DNA of 27,914 nucleotides from CAZKAP01 sp964550895 (GTDB lineage Bacteria; Bacteroidota; Bacteroidia; Flavobacteriales; Flavobacteriaceae), in assembly GCA_964550895.1 (NCBI GenBank), contig CAZKAP010000041.1:1-27914 (forward strand). Reading direction: 5' to 3'. Under the pieces are notes generated by a model, which saw nothing but the letters and a program-made list of their open reading frames with translations, searched no databases and had not been told where the DNA came from. The stretch's first letter is position 1. Every line of letters begins with the position of its first letter. Positions 26,401 through 27,914 of this stretch are shown here, in pieces. Both the position numbers and the translations under genes were made by a program.

Positions 26401-26575
26401 ATATCTTGACGGCAACAGAGTCGGCATCCTCGATTACAAGACCGGGTCGCCCCAGGCCGGACACGAGGAACAACTCAGGGCTTATGGGAAAGCCCTGGAG
26501 GAACTGGGCCTGGATGTGCACCGCAGCGTCCTGGTTTACATGGGCACCCCAGTTGTCCTCAGGGAAATCAGTTAA
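23465..26575 (+). CDS. RecB/AddA-like UvrD helicase with C-terminal PD-(D/E)XK nuclease
   Basis: This 1036-residue enzyme is of the type that processes double-strand breaks for recombination. Helicase motifs in order: Walker A SAGTGKT (11-17), motif II IDEFQDTS (about 383-390), motif III GDVKQSIYRWRGGD (about 420-433), TIHKSKGLQYPVVFLP (about 718-733), and motif VI YVGLTRAE near 797. The end carries a RecB-type nuclease with RPDRVYLDG (about 976) and ILDYKTG (about 988), so metal-binding Asp and Lys are present. The start is TTG at 23465, since no ATG is in frame and NTPFQIFSASAGTGKT is the family's usual N-terminus. An AddB-type partner is expected, but none lies in the window. kbl follows after 26 bases. 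Confidence 0.9.
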   Translation: MNTPFQIFSASAGTGKTYRLTRNFIGLLLRSRDPLFFRHILAITFTNKAVEEMKERVLQKLHLFSGDEGGKDSMFRELLDSTGLSEEALRRRSHILLRSILHNYAYLDIVTIDRFNHRLIQTFAHDLRLPPNFEVELDYEELLEMAVLRVIERSSGESNLRNALMDYVNTLLQEEQKWSISANLKAFGKRVFSEGDLPYMKALGESVSLDLTALRQQLDKNRVRFRELRKERSEQALRLMEEAGYPDSDYSHHFLSFIRKVGGEELKPESFTVKRDEALPVGKGIFKKGKPGCDTELPLRIGSLYPEIRDAYFAEVFYQQAIRSLYPTLLLIELYREVSELYQERQLIHISEFNKRISEQVRNQPAPYIYERLGERYQYYFIDEFQDTSTLQWQNLIPLIDYSLSNPGENEEGSGLFLVGDVKQSIYRWRGGDVFQFMALMEEAEAKTPITFAYPPRLSELGTNYRSGKALVRFVNAFFTYALDSGASQRLKKLFAPGLDISAHREQQGYVRVDAIDPFEFTDDKPRFYAAKMAVTLAELRQRGYRFSDVGILVRSNRDIERLTLELKLLGIPVTSERGQKLGDYPAVRLFLYLLHYAINPDHKLAAGEALFILCSNQPDPHQALSSAVDDPIGFLKKEYAFDLLTSLDRGLSVFAQRIVPLIPEEIVEPEAIVALMNQLREYEKRPGHTPLGFIELWDRKKEEWYVQSSGALDAVRILTIHKSKGLQYPVVFLPFEESRNHGKPAAWLPTPGIEPVDALLFRLNKDHRRISASAANYLDSEDLAEQVDHFNLWYVGLTRAETELYIWLSGSGDKAPAAGKEGKLSLPGVLYGFIREQGMEIGSGHLAEWGEPCEGTTKGIPSGPTLSVKAKLDFVLPRPLDQADSDRGGGQDPEQGRLQREWGNLVHEYLSRIREPEDLIRLRQESRPGDGCSPELWESLDRVVHHPELSPFFAKGNTIRNEMEILMADGRVLRPDRVYLDGNRVGILDYKTGSPQAGHEEQLRAYGKALEELGLDVHRSVLVYMGTPVVLREIS

Positions 26576-26601
26576 CGGAAATACTTAGCAAACCTATTTA
26601 T

Positions 26602-27795
26602 ATGTACACTCAGATCAAAGCCCACCTGGAAAAGGAATTACTGGACATAGAAAAGGCCGGGCTCTTCAAGCGCGAACGGATCATACAATCGCCCCAGGGC
26701 GTTGAGATCGAACTGGAAGACGGAAGCCGGGTGCTGAACTTCTGTGCAAACAACTACCTCGGGTTGTCCAATCACCCGGAAGTGATACAGGCCGCCAAGG
26801 ATGCCATGGATGAACGCGGGTTCGGGATGTCGTCGGTGCGTTTCATATGCGGGACTCAGGACCTGCACAAAAAACTGGAGGCGGCCATCAGTACATACTA
26901 CGGTACGGAAGATACCATCTTATATGCCGCGGCCTTTGATGCCAATGGAGGGTTGTTCGAGCCCCTGCTCACGGCTCAGGACGGCATCGTATCGGACAGC
27001 CTGAATCACGCATCCATTATCGATGGAGTCCGCCTGTGTAAGGCGAGGAGGTACCGTTATGCAAACAACGATATGGGGGACCTTGAAACTCAGCTGAAGA
27101 CGGCACGGGAAGACGGCTGCCGCTTCCTGATCATTGTTACCGACGGGGTCTTCTCCATGGACGGACTGGTTGCGCCCATGGACCGCATCTGCGAGCTGGC
27201 AGAGAAATACGAAGCCATGGTCATGGTCGACGAATGCCATGCCACAGGATTCATCGGCCCCAGTGGCATAGGAACTCCTGAAGAAAAAGGAGTACTGGAC
27301 AAGGTGGATATCGTAACGGGCACTTTGGGTAAATCCCTCGGTGGAGCCATGGGCGGATATACCACGGGCAAGAAGGAGATTATCGAACTCCTCAGGCAGC
27401 GTTCGCGACCCTACCTGTTCTCCAATGCACTTCCCCCGGCCATACTGGGCGGGAGTCTCAAGGTCTTCGAGATTCTCAAGAATTCACCGGAATTGCCGTC
27501 AAAAGTTAAGGACAACACCGCGTATTTCATGGAGAAAATGCGGAATGCGGGGTTCGACCTCATTGGCGGTGAAGCCGCTATAGTCGCCGTTATGGTCTAC
27601 GACGCGGCTCTCTCGCAGCGCATGGCCGACGAGCTCCTGGAGCGCGGTATCTATGTAATTGGCTTCTTTTATCCGGTAGTTCCAAAAGAAAAAGCGAGAA
27701 TCCGCGTTCAACTATCGGCCGCACACAGCAGGGATCAAATCGATCAGGCGGTGACGGCTTTTGTTGAAGTTGGAGAGTCAATTGGCCTTATTTAA
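26602..27795 (+). CDS. kbl: Glycine C-acetyltransferase (2-amino-3-ketobutyrate CoA ligase)
   Basis: This 397-residue PLP enzyme cleaves 2-amino-3-oxobutyrate, formed from threonine, with CoA to glycine and acetyl-CoA. It belongs to the alpha-oxoamine synthase family. FCANNYLGLSNHPEV near the start, DECHATGFIG with the PLP-contacting Asp and His, and the Schiff-base Lys in TGTLGKSLGGAMGGY are all in place. Length and start (MYTQIKAHLEKEL) match KBL. Related enzymes (BioF, SPT) share the fold, but the strong identity of the N-terminal stretch favours KBL. Threonine dehydrogenase is not in the window. Confidence 0.95.
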   Translation: MYTQIKAHLEKELLDIEKAGLFKRERIIQSPQGVEIELEDGSRVLNFCANNYLGLSNHPEVIQAAKDAMDERGFGMSSVRFICGTQDLHKKLEAAISTYYGTEDTILYAAAFDANGGLFEPLLTAQDGIVSDSLNHASIIDGVRLCKARRYRYANNDMGDLETQLKTAREDGCRFLIIVTDGVFSMDGLVAPMDRICELAEKYEAMVMVDECHATGFIGPSGIGTPEEKGVLDKVDIVTGTLGKSLGGAMGGYTTGKKEIIELLRQRSRPYLFSNALPPAILGGSLKVFEILKNSPELPSKVKDNTAYFMEKMRNAGFDLIGGEAAIVAVMVYDAALSQRMADELLERGIYVIGFFYPVVPKEKARIRVQLSAAHSRDQIDQAVTAFVEVGESIGLI

Positions 27796-27843
27796 AGGGG
27801 TTTATAGGCGATTTCGAATGATTAAAAAAAATAGTTTTTAGAT

Positions 27844-27874
27844 TTTGTTAATATATTCGAACCGTTTACATTTG
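27844..27874 (+). promoter_or_regulatory. Strong Bacteroidetes-type promoter for the gene at the window end
   Basis: TTTG (27844-27847), a 19-base spacer, and TACATTTG (27867-27874) match the Bacteroidetes -33 and -7 consensus exactly. An A-rich leader of about 30 bases leads to the ATG at 27909. This is the best promoter in the window and implies high expression of the next gene. Confidence 0.8.
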
Positions 27875-27908
27875 CCTCTGATAAACACTTAAACTTAAAA
27901 TTTAACAA

Positions 27909-27914
27909 ATGAAA
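27909..27914 (+). CDS. Start of the next gene (first two codons only)
   Basis: ATG AAA is the end of the window, placed about 30 bases after a consensus promoter and preceded by an A-rich stretch (TTTAACAA), as is usual for highly expressed Bacteroidetes genes. Met-Lys is a common start of a signal peptide. An OmpA-family outer membrane protein often follows kbl in flavobacteria, but nothing in the sequence itself proves this. Confidence 0.5.

Overview
The window looks like the chromosome of a marine Flavobacteriaceae bacterium with moderately high GC, perhaps Robiginitalea-like. The family call rests on a complete Bacteroidetes BAT (aerotolerance) cluster, a fabF-rnc-(IPExxxVDY)-pyk block, an elongated PurF-type amidotransferase, and promoter elements of the Bacteroidetes type (TTTG, spacer of about 19, TAnnTTTG). 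The genus is a guess.

Region 1 (1-12201, + strand) is one almost gap-free gene string. It runs from the tail of a MoxR-type AAA+ ATPase through a DUF58 protein, a BatD-like membrane protein, two von Willebrand factor A membrane proteins (BatA, BatB), a TPR protein (BatC), BatD and BatE. It then continues into a SulP-family anion/bicarbonate transporter, a beta-carbonic anhydrase, a seven-helix membrane protein with the CREST hydrolase residue pattern, and pheS. Gaps are at most 9 bases apart from the one before the DUF58 gene, and several stops and starts overlap. The BAT part would build an envelope-associated MoxR/VWA complex. The SulP and carbonic anhydrase pair suggests inorganic carbon handling. 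As given, the sulP reading frame is broken by one extra C near 8290-8294.

Region 2 (12202-13701) carries a conserved hypothetical gene without an ATG, a 268-base weakly coding gap, and a small LOV-like PAS protein that lacks the photoactive cysteine. A long hairpin then separates it from the converging next operon.

Region 3 (13702-18022, - strand) reads acpP, fabF, rnc, an IPExxxVDY-family protein and pyk. It has an intrinsic terminator between acpP and fabF, and a second terminator-like hairpin inside the first 20 codons of rnc.

Region 4 (18209-22186, + strand) reads purN, rnhA (overlapping), a PfkB-family kinase and a 632-residue amidophosphoribosyltransferase. It combines purine synthesis with RNase HI.

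Region 5 (22187-22700) has no protein gene. It holds three tandem units of about 70 bases with the same 5' body but three unrelated terminator hairpins. Two of them have near-identical promoters. This looks like an array of paralogous small RNAs and is the most interesting feature of the window.

Region 6 (22700-27914) holds a Mn-type superoxide dismutase (-) with its own terminator, then a RecB/AddA-like helicase-nuclease and kbl (+). A strong promoter and the first two codons of another gene close the window.
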